Shown here: positions 48,196-61,500 of the stretch, one piece after another | Numbering within the stretch: position 1 is the first letter of the stretch | Layout: each line of letters begins with the position of its first letter | Assembly: GCF_047496725.1 (NCBI RefSeq) | Contig: NC_132971.1 | Span: 15,742,001-15,806,000, forward strand | Reading direction: 5' to 3' | From: Anoplolepis gracilipes | Taxonomy: Eukaryota > Arthropoda > Insecta > Hymenoptera > Formicidae | Length of the DNA: 64,000 nucleotides | Made by a program: the position numbers and the translations under genes | The notes under the pieces: generated by a model | Seen by the model: the letters and a program-made list of their open reading frames with translations, nothing else | Told to the model about the DNA's origin: nothing | Database searches by the model: none

Positions 48196-51143
48196 TAATT
48201 ATAAAAGAGAGTAATATAAAGACATAATTTATAGATATAATTTACTTTCTGTAGATAGATGAACTAGTGAATAATTAATGACGAGAAAATGATTATTGAA
48301 TTTATGTTTTTTTTTCATAGTTATATAATATTCTTTAATATGATCATATTCTTTTTCTCTCTGACGTCAAAGATGTGAACATGATATCACGAGTTTTTAG
48401 TTATTACAAAGTTACAGAGTTACAGACTCAACAGTCACACGTTTCCTAGAGTGCTCATCCATTTCATTCTTTCGACGTTATTTTTTCCTAGTAATCTTTT
48501 AAGCAGTGAAAAATCAGAATTGGATGAAGTAAATTACTCTTTAGATAATAGAGGAGAAGTTAGGAGAAATATGAATATATGAATATACGATAATAGATAT
48601 AAATCTAAAACACGTGTCGTACGATCTATATAAAAAAAGTAAAAGTACAGAAGAAAAATAAATATAATGACTTTTTTTAATATATTTTTGAAAGTGCTAA
48701 ATATATAAAATCGGCTGTACATACATTTCATGTACTTTGTCCGGATTCTAAATGTTTAGAACCGAGTGCATTGTACGTATGTTACCTCTTTAGCTGTCTT
48801 ATCAGCGCCGTCGCGTATACTGCGAATGCAGCGGAACTTATGATAGTAACACGATGTCAACGACCTGATATATCAACGCAGTTCTACCTGACGCCAGTTT
48901 CTAGATATACAGTCACTTACCCATCATTCACTTTTGTTCAATTTTTCACCGCTCTGAAAAACTGAACAAAGACTCGAGAAGAGACTTGAATAGACTTACA
49001 GATCTCTGCTTCACTACACGTTGCGTCTTTTATAAAAAAATTCGAAAAAATATTTTTTGTTAAATTCTCGTATTAATACGAAAGCTCTGATGACGTAAAT
49101 AGAAAAATTTTTTCCTTCTTTCTATCTCTTCTTTTATTCCGAACATATATATATAATAAATTTTAATCCTTTTATTAGGGTGAATAATAATATTGCCCCC
49201 TTGAGCAATTTTATCGTTATATTTTAATCTTGAATAAATAGTTTTTATTACTGTTTTGAGACTTTTACGTCAGAATAATGCATGATATGCCGATGAAAAT
49301 TTTTTTAACATTAAGTTATAGTGGCTGAAGCTCTCTGGAATAATTTCATCACCACGCTTGGTTAATTAAGTACAATGCAACAGAAATATTTTACGGCATC
49401 TTATTTTCATAAACATAATAAAGTTTTATTTCACACAAGAGGAAATGCTTTTATTAGAAAGAATCTCAAAACAATATGAATATATAATGTTGATCGTATG
49501 ATATATATTAAACATCTAAAATTCAATGCTTTTATTGAACGAAAAAGTATGATTTCGAAACTCGCTCAGAATATTTATGAAAATGTTCTCTTTTATTCTA
49601 GTCTGTGAAAACGACTATCCGAATAGACGTACACTTCTCTTTGAGATATTCAAATCTATCTTTTACTATCTTTTATTTTTCTTGACTTAATTTTTCTGAG
49701 AAATACATTTGTATATATTTGCAAAAGATATATACACGCTCGCATATAGACAAACGTTTTCCCCCGTAAATATCGATCGTCTCGAGATGCAGGATCTCGA
49801 TACAATGGTCGATCAACCCGATAGGATTATTGCAGCGTCACGAATACATGTGTCTCTTGTGTCGTACCATCGGGATCACGTACGTGCTAATCTGCAGCAG
49901 TGCGATATAACAACAGAGACTTGCGTGACCATGAACAAAGACCACCCTTGATCCTGGGCAACGTCGCGCGATTGTCACGAATTAGCGCTGTTATCCGTGC
50001 ACGCGGAACGTGCGACCATTTTACGCTACGTGGTTTATCCGTGGTCTGAATCGCACTGATTTTGTCGATTCGTCGAATGTCGGTCAGTTCGACTCGGTCG
50101 TACCGATACTGCGACGAATCGTAAATTCGATTCGTGTTCATGCTCCAACCTGCCGAGTTTTCAATCTGCATATATACGTTTGTCATTCATTTTAATAAAA
50201 CAGATTTCACAGTTTATTAAAATGGATACAGAACAAATTGATATATATTGTGAACAAAGCATATTTAATTCTTATTTGCAGTAAAAGCAAGTAAAATCAA
50301 GGCTTGTCACAATTTATTATTCACATTGTTTTTTAATATTAATTAATATAACAAAATTTTAATAATAATAAATTTTTGAGCGCAAAAAATATATCGTTGC
50401 TGTTGTACATTTCTGTCTTATTTATATTGCCGTCTTAAACAAAATTTTTGTATACTGTAATTAAAATGTATATACTAAACCAGCTTTTAAATTGGGCTCT
50501 TGCGCAACTTTGGTTTACATTTAAATGGCTAACATTGCGAATATTTGGTGCAATGTATTCTTGTTTTAATATTCAAGTGACAACGCTATATAATTATAAT
50601 CAAGATTTGTATTTTACGATTTTAATATTGATTATCTATATATCGACCAATCACAATTCTTCTCTTTCACTATAATATAATTGGCTGAGCATATTTATTG
50701 AATCAGTTCGAAGATGTATGTATATCGTGACCGCTCAGTTATGTCATTCAATCGACAAAGATGCATCAGTTATCATTTTTGCATCGATTTCTCCAAGTAG
50801 AATTTACTCGCTTTTAAACACTTAATCACAGTTTTACTCATGTTACGGCGACAATCCAATTGCAATCCGTCGCACGTGTGAAAAGAATCTCGCTGAGAAT
50901 GCATCATACGAATACTTACAAGCATACGTGCTCGAATAAATATTTTGCAGTTGATGCAATTGAAGTACGTCCTCTTTATTCACTCTAATAGTAAACATAG
51001 TAAATATAGAAGACGCTTCGTCGAGCATATTTTAAGTGCGCATAATTTATTTACCGCGTATAAAATAGAGTTGTATTGTACTAATAGAGCAAACTTTACA
51101 CCATAATACACTGTAAGAAGAATTTTAGCCATCAAATATATAA

Positions 51144-51148
<5 letters not shown>

Positions 51149-51187
<39 letters not shown>
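51149..51187. repeat. (TA)n microsatellite
   Basis: About 19 TA units lie roughly 90 bp upstream of the splice acceptor of the coding exon at 51.29 kb. Confidence 0.9.
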
Positions 51188-51189
<2 letters not shown>

Positions 51190-51288
51190 TTTTAATTTAT
51201 ACGTTTTAATTTTTTTGTGAATATTTTTAACGGTGAAAATTTTTTAATTAACAAAACATTATCTTAATGTGCAGGAAAACTCTGAAAA

Positions 51289-51368
51289 ATGAAGGATGAC
51301 GTGGACGAAGATGATTCTGGGACGTCCTCTTCAGGCACGTCCGTACCTGAAAGCACCATTTCATATGG
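51289..51368 (+). CDS. Candidate N-terminal coding exon of an unidentified gene (partial)
   Basis: An acceptor (TTAATGTGCAG, ending at 51274) is followed by 14 nt and ATG. The frame encodes 26 residues, starting MKDDVDEDDSGTSSSGTSVP, rich in Asp/Glu and Ser/Thr, and ends at a strong donor (GG followed by GTAAGT) in phase 2. The combination of acceptor, start codon, acidic/serine-rich composition and consensus donor, together with a local GC rise, supports a real exon. The rest of the protein must lie downstream, probably outside the window. I do not recognise the protein. The exon at 56.19 kb also ends in phase 2, so the two could be alternatives joined to one common exon. Confidence 0.55.
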
Positions 51369-51635
51369 GTAAGTAAAAATTATCATACATTAAAATTATC
51401 GTGCCTTAAAATAGCATGCTAATAATTTTTTGCCATGATAACGCTGTAATGAGGTATGTGATGATATGTCAAGAATATTTTTAAATATAATTTCTACTGT
51501 ATGTAAAAAGAAATTTTCTTATACATATATTTCATATACATATTTTTCTTATACATATTGTATAAGTTAAAATTTCTTTTTATTGAGACCATCATAATCG
51601 AAATATAATAATATTTATATTACAAATCGTAAACT

Positions 51636-51685
<50 letters not shown>

Positions 51686-54440
51686 CGTGACAAAAATTTC
51701 AAAAGTATTTTACGTATCAAGGAAGAAATATTGATTTTCCATATATATTGTCACTTTTTTTATTAAATTCGCGCGAGACGGGAAAAAGATTTGTGATAAA
51801 ATAATCACATATGATTGACTAAATTTGGAGTGGAATAAATGAAATTAAACCATAATGTAGTTAAGTAGTCTTCGAATTAATCACTATTAGCTTATCTAAA
51901 AGAAATACGCAATAAAGATTGCTGTCTAATGAATCGATATTGAATTGTGTATGAAGCGTTATGGTATAAGCCTTGTGACTTGAAAACGTACATGAAGAGT
52001 TATTTTCACGGTAAAGTTGCATTACAAAGTACCGTGCAGTTCTCTGTTAATTCTATTATAGTTTCTTACATGAATACAACCCTTCGCTCAATTAATCAAC
52101 CGTAAATGCGGCGCATTACTGCACTCTCATCTAATCGGAATTACCAGCTCGCTGGCGTTACAGCACGGCTGAGCAAAAGGGTTTCATTCTCCGAGTTGCT
52201 GGACGGCATCGACCGTGTCAAAGCTTATGTACATAGTCCATATTTGCTGAATGCAGCTTTAGCAAAACCCACGAAAAAATTGTTCTTTTGACCTATTTCG
52301 TTATCAATCTTCTTTGAATAGCGAAAACATTGCAAATTCTAAAATAATTGTTTAGATAAATGCTGAGATATTTTATGATTATTTGAATTTTTGTTGGTAA
52401 TAACACGCGTGTGTGTGCGTGTTTAAAGTTATTATGTTAAAATTATTACATTGACTTTTTTTCATTAGAGATATTAATATTAAATTTTTTTACAATTATA
52501 AGAAAATTATCTCTAATGTACTATTTATTTTATATTTTATCTTAAAATTATTCATAATCTGACAACATAATCTGAGTACAAAAGTTGAATATTTCTTGTA
52601 TAATGCAATCTGATATGTATATGAAGATACAAAAAATAAAAAAATTCTTGCTCATATATTTTTTTCAATAATATGATTAGCTGTATCTGCATATATTATT
52701 TTAAAATTTGCCTAAAAAAACATATATATTTTATTTATTTAAATCAGGAACCAAAACAATAAAATCACAATGCGAAATGAATACGTAAATAAATGATGAC
52801 AAACATTACGCTGATACTTTTATAATACTTTAATTTCACTGTAGTTCGCATATGAAATTGTGCACTACATCGAAATCGTAGACTATATCTCTTATTTGCG
52901 GACAAACATAAGAAAGTAACTCGATATACCTCACGCGCATGGTTTCTGACTATACTATACAATACCGCATTAAATGAATATTTACTTTGGATGATAAGAA
53001 GAGCAAAATCGAACAATGCCAGGAAGATACAAATTATTGTATTTGACATTCCCAGCGACAAATATATAAAATATCATGCGGGATGAAGCCTTGTCGGATA
53101 TTACGACGTGCGTGGTTAGCTCGATTATCGTTCCGAGGGTTACAGTGAATTTTATTTGTAAATGTTTGAAATACGAGATACATAGAGAAAGATTGCGCAA
53201 AAAATATTCAGTTAAAAAAACAACTGCAAATATCAAATCGGCATTGAACAGATCGGTTATCAGGAAATTCGATGCCTCGCTTTTGGCTTACTTTTCAGAG
53301 CAAAAATCATCGGTGTTCTGTGTATATAATATTGAGAATTTAACAAACTGCGCAATTTCCGTTTTTTTAAACGTTAGCCTTCACATAGTTATTCTCTGAT
53401 ATGACCTCTGGTTTACCATATTATTCTTAAAAAAAAAAAATTCCATTGTTTTTAGTGCCTCTTATACATGACTTATCATAAGAATGTCATAAGAAAATCT
53501 TGTAATGGCTCATCATTTATAAAACCAAAGCCTTGCAGTCGAAAACAAATTCTGCTAATAATAAAACTTTTTTATGACAAATAGTAGATAAAAATAAGAT
53601 TGTATTTTTATTTTATTCGTTGAAACTAAAATATCAATATTACGTGTTGTATTCATAAAATTCTGGGTATTTAATTTTATGGATTAGATTATGTGGATTA
53701 TAAATTATATATACGTTCCAAATTTAGTTTGCATTTTAATGTAATATTATTGTATTTCAATGACATAATACAAATTAGATAGACTATGCATAATATAAAT
53801 TAGATTATGCATTTAAAAAAAGATAATATTTCCATATCGATGTGATTATGAATACTGAATAATAAATTGAAGTAAAAAATAAATAACATTGAAGTATTTT
53901 ATAATTTTAATCATTCACGAATAATTATTTTTATAAATATACACATAAACATAGTAAAAAAAATCATGTTAATTATATTAACTACAAACATTAATATTTT
54001 TGTATTCCTTTTAAAATATATATAAATATATATATTAAAAAATTAAAAAAAACACGCTTTCTCACTGTAGATGCAATTTAAGCATTTATTCTGGTTTGAA
54101 TAAAGATTCCTCAGTAAACTCTATCCTATATGCTGGAATAGTTAGTATCGCATTAAGAAAATGTGCACAGTAGAGATAAAGAATTGAAGGAAAAAGTACC
54201 ATTTCTTTTGCTGTTTAGTAAATTCTGATTGGTCAACGATGACGAATGACCTATAATGAATAATATAACAGTAGAAAAAGATACAGATAGTATACTTGCT
54301 GCCTTTTCAGTCTGTGTCTTTTCTTATTTGATTAGCCATTCCAATATAGAGTTTACTGAGATTCACAAAGTAAAGAAGAAGCGAATATCGATTTCGTATA
54401 CAAGTTTCCAAAATTCCCTTCTTATCAGAAGCCGGCCGGT
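51369..54440 (+). other. AT-rich DNA between candidate alternative first exons
   Basis: No coding exon is supported. There is a (TA)n tract at about 51642-51678. A GC-richer patch near 52.1-52.3 kb holds a 61-codon frame of no recognised type. Frames at 53.0-53.4 kb look random. It would be intronic if the exons on each side belong to one gene. Confidence 0.5.
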
Positions 54441-54449
54441 ATGAGTGCG

Positions 54450-55142
54450 GCTTAATATAATGTGTCGTTATCACGCCAAGCGGATAGATGATAGCGGAGA
54501 GGGAAGAGGCAAAGAGGGAGTAGAGCGAAGGGGAGCGACGATTGGTTGTCTCGGCAAGAGGGGAAACCCTGATTGTTCATTGAGAGTGGGGGATAGCGCT
54601 CGTCCAGCAGTTCGCATCCAACTGCCGTGAGTTGCGGGTATACATCTATCTGATGTACACTTTTCTCTCGTTCTCGTGTCTTTCCCTCGTTTCCCTTTCC
54701 ATTCGACATTTCCCCTCTCCCTCTCCTTCCCTCTCTTCGCAATCGTGTGTTTCGGGTAGGGCCGCGTGACGTTTCATCCGCTGACAGTTTTGCGGATACT
54801 CGCTTGTGAAGTGTACGAGACATCTTCGTGTCATCGTCGCGTCACAATTTTTCTGTGCGAAAACGTGGGCCTCCTCTCGCTCTCGGCCACATTTTTGCGC
54901 GCGCGACCCGGCAAAAATCGGAGGACTCTTCGCTACTCGAAACGTTCGCTCGTGCCGCGCATAGCGCAAAACAACAGCGACAAACTCGGATAAAGATCAG
55001 CGCCTTTGAAATAAATCATCACTCCGCAACATACGGCGGACGCATTCGGGATATTGTGTCAAGGTCATCGCCGGCAAGTTCGCGCCTCGTGTCACCGCGC
55101 AGCGCTCTCTTGCGTAGCGCATTTCTCTGTGCAATAGCCTTG

Positions 55143-55191
<49 letters not shown>

Positions 55192-55260
55192 CAGACAGAC
55201 AGACAGACAGAAATTGCGTTCAAGATATCGCACTCATATCAAGAAACTCATAACTCCGTA
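54450..55260 (+). promoter_or_regulatory. GC-rich promoter-like region
   Basis: Composition rises to high GC with many CpGs. It contains a CCAAT box in inverse form (ATTGG at about 54540), a CRE-like GTGACGTTTC near 54766 and pyrimidine-rich tracts, and ends in a (GA)n/(GACA)n microsatellite. Several mutually overlapping frames on both strands are compatible with GC-rich non-coding DNA, not genes. I read it as the promoter and 5' UTR serving the coding exon at 56.19 kb. Confidence 0.45.
55145..55212. repeat. (GA)n followed by (GACA)n microsatellite
   Basis: About 20 GA units pass directly into about six GACA units. Confidence 0.95.
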
Positions 55261-55544
55261 ATCGTAACTCGTGTTTCGTTAATTTTTTTTTTTTTTTTTT
55301 TTCTTTTCTTCAAGAATTGTTATCAATATGTGACATATTGTCAACTTCCGACGCTGAAAGTTCAGTGATAAACTTTCCAAAATCAATATCAAAACTCAAA
55401 GATCGGTAAAGATCGCATTGAAAATGTACCGAAGCGCCTAGTCTCAACTTTCTCCACGAGTGTAGTGAATAATACTTCTGCGTGAAATCTATAGGGGATA
55501 GAGTTTATGTCAAAAGACATTATATATAGCGTGCGTCGATAGGC

Positions 55545-55547
<3 letters not shown>

Positions 55548-55582
<35 letters not shown>
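55548..55582. repeat. (TA)n microsatellite
   Basis: About 17 TA units in the probable 5' UTR or upstream region of the 56.19-kb exon. Confidence 0.9.
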
Positions 55583-55585
<3 letters not shown>

Positions 55586-56189
55586 CGGCTCTATGGAATA
55601 TACTCTCGCAAATATGATTTGGCGTCGGTATGCCTCGCTGACCGGTCGATGAAGCTCGACAAAATTCACGAAACGTTTACCAGATAGAGATGCCTTTATT
55701 ATCATCGCGCGAGAGAGCTCATTAAATAACCACAATTAATCGCTGACAGATCGGCTAATTTTAATTCGACCGGCAAATAAGCTGTCGCTGAGTTGCGATA
55801 ACGCGTTGCGATATCGGTCCATCAACTACGCATCAACGATGATGTATCTTCAAACGATGCTGCCGGTCTTCAATAATCTAGAAAGCGACATTGGAACACC
55901 TGCCAACTGTGACCAATATTTATCAGTGCTATCGGTTGCGAGTGTTTAATAAAAAGTAAACAAAGATAGCAAGTAATGTGTTAATAGCAGTCATCATACT
56001 GTTAAAGCAATGTGATAATATCGACAGGCCTCGCAAGAGTGGATTAAAAAGTTCCGATCTTCGACGCAATGGCCAATAATAACGGGCGAATGTACTTTAC
56101 CCGAACGATGAGATAATTCTCTTCTCTTCGAGAAGAAAATATACATTTGTATATCTGAATAGAGACGTGTATCTTTTGTGAAGTACAGT

Positions 56190-56422
56190 ATGTGGCAACA
56201 ACAGCAGCAACAGCAGCAGCAGCAAGCATACTTGAGGAGTTTGCCCTCGCAGCATCCGCAACAACAGACTCTTCACCCGACAATCATAGGCACGGATGAC
56301 CGCGCGCATCAATCGCATCATCAACATCATCATCAGCATCATCGCGCCACCATTATGGATCTGCCGGTACCAAGGTTAGGCTCGTTTTCTTATTACGAGA
56401 TAAGGTCGCGGGGCATATCAAG
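56190..56422 (+). CDS. Candidate first coding exon with polyGln and His-rich tracts (partial)
   Basis: From ATG 56190 the frame reads MW, then ten consecutive Gln encoded by mixed CAA/CAG codons, then a Gln/Pro/His segment and a His-rich block (HHQHHHQHH) before MDLPVPR. Two donors are possible, both phase 2: AG followed by GTTAGG at 56375, or AAG followed by GTGAAC at 56423, the better match. The feature end uses the second. Such tracts are common at the N termini of insect transcription factors and some channels, so they do not identify the gene. A GC-rich promoter-like region lies upstream. It could be an alternative N terminus to the exon at 51.29 kb. The identity is unknown, and the frame closes with TGA shortly after the second donor, so splicing is required. 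Confidence 0.5.
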
Positions 56423-58478
56423 GTGAACGGATATGCGTACACGTGAATGTGATAGGAATCGCGTCTCGGATATGATAATAAATCGCATATCGTGTGAATT
56501 TCGTTAACTGTCAATACCAATATGTTGGAATTCTTCCATATTTTAGCCAATCATGATTTCTATTATTTCAATAATTACTTAAAAAATTTGTTCATCCCAT
56601 CTTAAAATGTAAGAATTAATTATAATTTTATTCTTTTTTCCAATCAAATGGATAATAACAAATAATATAATGTTATTAGCGCACTTCATCTTTATAATCT
56701 TATTATGCTTATATATAGTAAATGATAATGAGCTTTTTATATTGACCCCACGATGCCACTTATATTCTGAGTCGTATTCAAATGAGAATATTTCAGAATC
56801 TAGAATCGTTAATTTAATGACATAGGCTTTGATTAATTTGAAATCAGTTATTTCTCAGAAGGATTTTGTGATAGTTTATTATTTTACAAATATGTTACAA
56901 AACCTGATAAATATTACTTTTATTTTTTCACACAAATCAGGTATCGATAAAAATAATAAAAATATTATATATATATATATATATATATAAGGAAACGATA
57001 GAAGATAAAAATTATTTACTAGGTTTTTATATCAATTTTTTAAATTACACCAGACAAATAGTTGATTAGTATATTATAGCATGAAAGACGTAAATATCAA
57101 TTATTACAAATTGCAATATATATTTAATTTTGTTTTATGCTATATTTAATAAGTATTACTTCATATATATCAATCTTGCGTAAGAAAATACTTAGTCGAG
57201 ATCATTTTATCAGGTTTTCTTATTATGAACTTATAAACATAATAATTAGCAATAATATTGAATATAATTGTGAGAAAAAAGTCGATAGGAAAATCGCGTG
57301 ATATTGAAGAATAACGGCAGACAGAATGTTGCATATGTGTTAATCACAATTCGCTGACATAAGAATGTAAAACCAACGATATTTGGCACATATAACACAC
57401 ATATAAAACATTTGTATGGCTACATTATATTTCTATATTTCTATGTGCATCGCTTCCTTCTTGATAACAAAGCGATATTTTTGTATATGCTAATAACACG
57501 TAAGACATTGACTTTTAATCTATTCAAGTATAAATATATTAATATAATATTAACATTAACGATAATATGCAAATAGATTTATTTATGAATGCATATTTAT
57601 CTAACTAATATAACTAATTATTTCGCTCTTAAAAAATTACGATGTGAACATATCAGACACTATGTTTTGTGCTCTGTTTCATTGTATTTTTCAAATATTA
57701 TTTACATCATTTTCCTTGAAATCGGCTAAAAATTTTTAATATAAAAACTTATCTTCACTCAAACGTCACTGCAATTTGTAATAATTAGTATTTATATTTT
57801 TTATAATACACTATACTTTATTACTTGTCTGGTATAATTAAAATTTTGATATTAAAAATCTAGTAAATAATTCTGCTGTTTCTTTTTATACTATTTTCAT
57901 GGCAAGTACAAATAATGCAAAATAGAATTGAGATCGTGTTTTTTATAAGAAATTAACTAATATTGCAATATTGTTTATTTATTAAAAACTCTCACATTGG
58001 AGATTAGATGATATTGTATAAAGGTTGGATCTAAAATAACTTACATCGATAAACTTTGCGTTTTATTAATATTGTATTACGTGATTCTAAATTATTAAAT
58101 AGCTTAAAGTAGGAGTGTGATGTAAAAATATTAGTGAGAGGTTGCTATAATTAAACAAAGTTTATTACATAGTATAGAAGTATATTAATTTATTAGAATG
58201 AAAAACAGGTTTCTATGTATTTTTACGATTCAAAATAAAGCATATCCATGCAGCATTTTATATTTCTTAAAGAAAGATAAAAATTCGTCTCATTAATAAT
58301 GGCGGTTTGACTTGCAAATATGTGACAACATTATCGCGCGTAGCCACCTTCACAAGCGATAACTTTGTGCACAAATAGCGTTGAAAGAGTATGTGAAATC
58401 AACACACGTATGACACATGATGATAGTGTTGACTACTATCAGCAATTGTTAAAAGCGAGACTACGTGGTTAATGTGCG

Positions 58479-58587
58479 AAGGTAAGGACGTTATTGTTTT
58501 GAAAATTGTCTAAAGTGATTGTCTAAAGTAATTGTCTAAATATTGTCTAAAGAAGGTAAGGACTTTATTGTTTTGAAGACTGTCTAA
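58479..58587. repeat. Local imperfect duplication
   Basis: AAGGTAAGGACGTTATTG at 58479 recurs as AAGGTAAGGACTTTATTG at about 58553, separated by four repeats of ATTGTCTAAA-like units. It is a slippage-type tandem array. Confidence 0.75.
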
Positions 58588-61500
58588 GTGTCAGTAAAAC
58601 TATTTCTATTTCAGTCCTTATACGCAACCTGAAGAAAGAGCTTCTTCTTTTAATATTATGAAAAAAATCGTAGAATTCTTATGTCAAAATTATTATTACT
58701 ACATTTATATTAGTTTACTTAGCGATATAAAAGTGAGAAAATGGTTAATATATGAAGTTTTTTGTTCCAATTTTTAAATACAGGATGTTATGTTGATATA
58801 TAATAATAATTTATGTTTTATAAAAAAATTCTAAAAATTTTTGTCATGAAAAGTATTTTATTATATAAAGATTGCGTTACTAATTTATCTCTAACAATCT
58901 CATAATTCTGAAAAACATAAATACAAATAATTACTTACATTGCCTAAGAAATTGTTGCTACTCTTGCCACAATTATTTTTTCTGACATTCTATTTTGTAA
59001 CATATTTAATTTATACATACATATACATACTATATATACATATTTCTATATATACACATACATTCTATACAAAAAATTCTATAAATTCTATACATATTTA
59101 TAGATATTTGCACGTTTACATATCCGTGAAATTTATGCACGGAAAATAATTTAAAAAAAGAATTTTCAATAAGGAATTATTATGTTAATTTCTAATTCCA
59201 ACAAAGCTAAAAATTTAAATTGTTATATAGATTGAACAGATATAGAATAATATATATGAAATGGTTTAAATTATTAGTGGATTAAACTATAGTATTAAAT
59301 ATATCAAATTTTCTCTCTATGTTGTTATACATTAAATATAAAGTTCGATAGGTACTATTACATTGGACTACATTGGAAACAGACAACATCAGAATACGTT
59401 TACTAAATTTATTTATAAACTCTATAACACACAGATTTGTAAAAAATATATATAAATGTACAGCTGAATTGTGACTTTATGAAAATATATATTTTTTACA
59501 TTTTGATTGATTCAAACTTAAATACATCTAAAAATCGATATAGCATCATAGAGATACATAATATTTGTACAATCGATGATTAGATTTAGATCATTGACAG
59601 TACATACAGTAATTCATGAGCAGGCGTACACACCTCATGGAAGTCTAACAAGCGATCTTGCTTTCTCGATTGTCGAACGAAACGAGCGATTCATCGTGTA
59701 AAGACGGACGCGATGTGATTCTGGATGATTCTGTATCCGCGGCTTGATTTGCATGGCGAATTAATTCAACTCGACGATCTTTATAAGGAACGACATAATA
59801 ATAACGTTAATGATAGTCTGCCTCGTTTGCATGCTCTCGAGAACGTCACGATGAAGAACTAAAAGAGCAAAGGGTATATAGTCGTATTAGTATTATATCT
59901 GATAAAATATACAGGCACTATTGGTGATTTATTCAATAATTGGTCATTATTATGTATTCTGACAAAACATCCAGTAGGAACTGATTAGGTTCTAAGATAT
60001 AGAGAAGACAATAGTGAATGATTACGAAATGACGTAATTTGATGATTAACTGTCAGAAATATAAGCTATGTGAAAACCAAGATATAAAATAAATTTTGCA
60101 ACATAGGTAATAGTATCTCGAAAATTTGCATTTTTTGCATTTTGATTTGGTTATTAAATAAGTCTAAAGAAATACTTACGATTTATATTAGTTCTGATAA
60201 ATAATGACTTTCTTCGCTTAATAAAATTAATTATTTTATTTTTCTATATGTATATGTCGTAATTTAGAATATTTTTTTATCAACTTGTCACCTGCTTCTA
60301 CATACTTAACTTTTGTGTCAAACATTTATCATTTCTCTTTTACAAAAAAATTACAACATTGTCGATATAAACAATTCGCGCTACTTGTCTGTAATTTATG
60401 TCACTGATCGCTATTCGTGACATACATTGTGGGATATTTGCAATTGTAGTTTGGTTTGTAAATCTGAGTCTCCCTACATTACGACGCTATTCCCGTATAC
60501 GGCGAAAATAATTTCGATTGCAATGTTTATGTATGATCGCCTGTGCCTTACTTGCTTGTTCCATACCTATCGATCTTCTGAAATCGATTTAATAAATATA
60601 AAACATTGCTGCATACTCTTGTTGTTTGCTGCTTCGTATCGGTATATTGAAATCATTGTAACAAGTGCAATTTGTTACAACACATCAGTATTTTATATTT
60701 GTAAACACAAGCAGGATGAAATTTAAATTTTCTCGTCGATTTTAGGACTGATTCAATTATCCGACAAGTTTGATTTGAAAATTATTAGAAACAATTGTTT
60801 AATTACGGATATATACATTATTTATTTTTATTATTTTAAAAAATTAAGACTTAGCTTATTTCGAAGTTTTTCATTTTCGATTAATTTGAAATTATCGAGT
60901 AATTATCTAGTATCTAGTATTTAAATTGGATTCGACGCTTGAAATCCGATATCAAATATTTAAAATTATCAGTATATAAAAACATTTAAAAATATCAATA
61001 TACATATTTTAAGCACTTTTTGACAATCGATAAACTATCTTTAATATCTTTCAGCTGTTTCTGACATTTTACAAGACACGGTTTTTGAATACATTTAACT
61101 CATAATCAGTAGACAAGCTGGCTATTCGTTTTCACTCTGCCTCTGGCAACACTCGGTGCAAGACTACGCATATTCATTTCTTCGCTCGTTATATAACAGT
61201 TATATCAGCACAAGAGATATATATAAGTCCGCTAAAAATGCTAAGTGTTCATTTGAACTGTCCTACGTCGCTAACATCAAGCTCAAAATTATGTTAACTT
61301 TGACGCTTCGTAATTTTACGTAAATCAATAATAGAATTTGTTGTTTCTAATAGGATACAAAATATTTTTTGTGATGTTTCTAACAAAAAAAAAAATGCCA
61401 ATAAAAAGAGTTTGAAAAGTAAAATAGAAAATAGAAAAATAAAATTTCTTTTTTATAATAGATATTTTTCAAACATTTGCGTTGTTTTGATGTACACCAT

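Larger units (their letters stand above)
29444..51274 (+). other. Probable giant intron or intergenic DNA
   Basis: About 22 kb without a recognisable protein-coding exon. If the donor at 29444 pairs with the acceptor at 51274 this is one intron, but that pairing is an inference. It is mostly AT-rich and holds microsatellites, a complex repeat at 31.5-32.9 kb, nested MITEs at 34.68-35.43 kb, a foldback element at 46.49-47.31 kb and a GC-rich island at 47.56-47.99 kb. GC-richer patches near 36.3-36.7, 38.3-38.8, 39.5-39.95 and 40.3-40.65 kb carry only fortuitous frames. Confidence 0.4.

Noticed and set aside
48771..48965. Frame with a signal-peptide-like start
   Set aside because: It begins with TTG, not ATG, has no plausible promoter or splice support, and has no recognisable mature domain.
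53076..53399. 107-codon frame
   Set aside because: It shows no recognisable domain, random-looking composition for AT-rich DNA, and no splice sites or promoter near it.
54452..55253. Several overlapping frames of 60-140 codons on both strands
   Set aside because: They are mutually exclusive, lie in GC-rich promoter-like DNA, and include microsatellite-derived Arg-Glu or Ser-Leu repeats.
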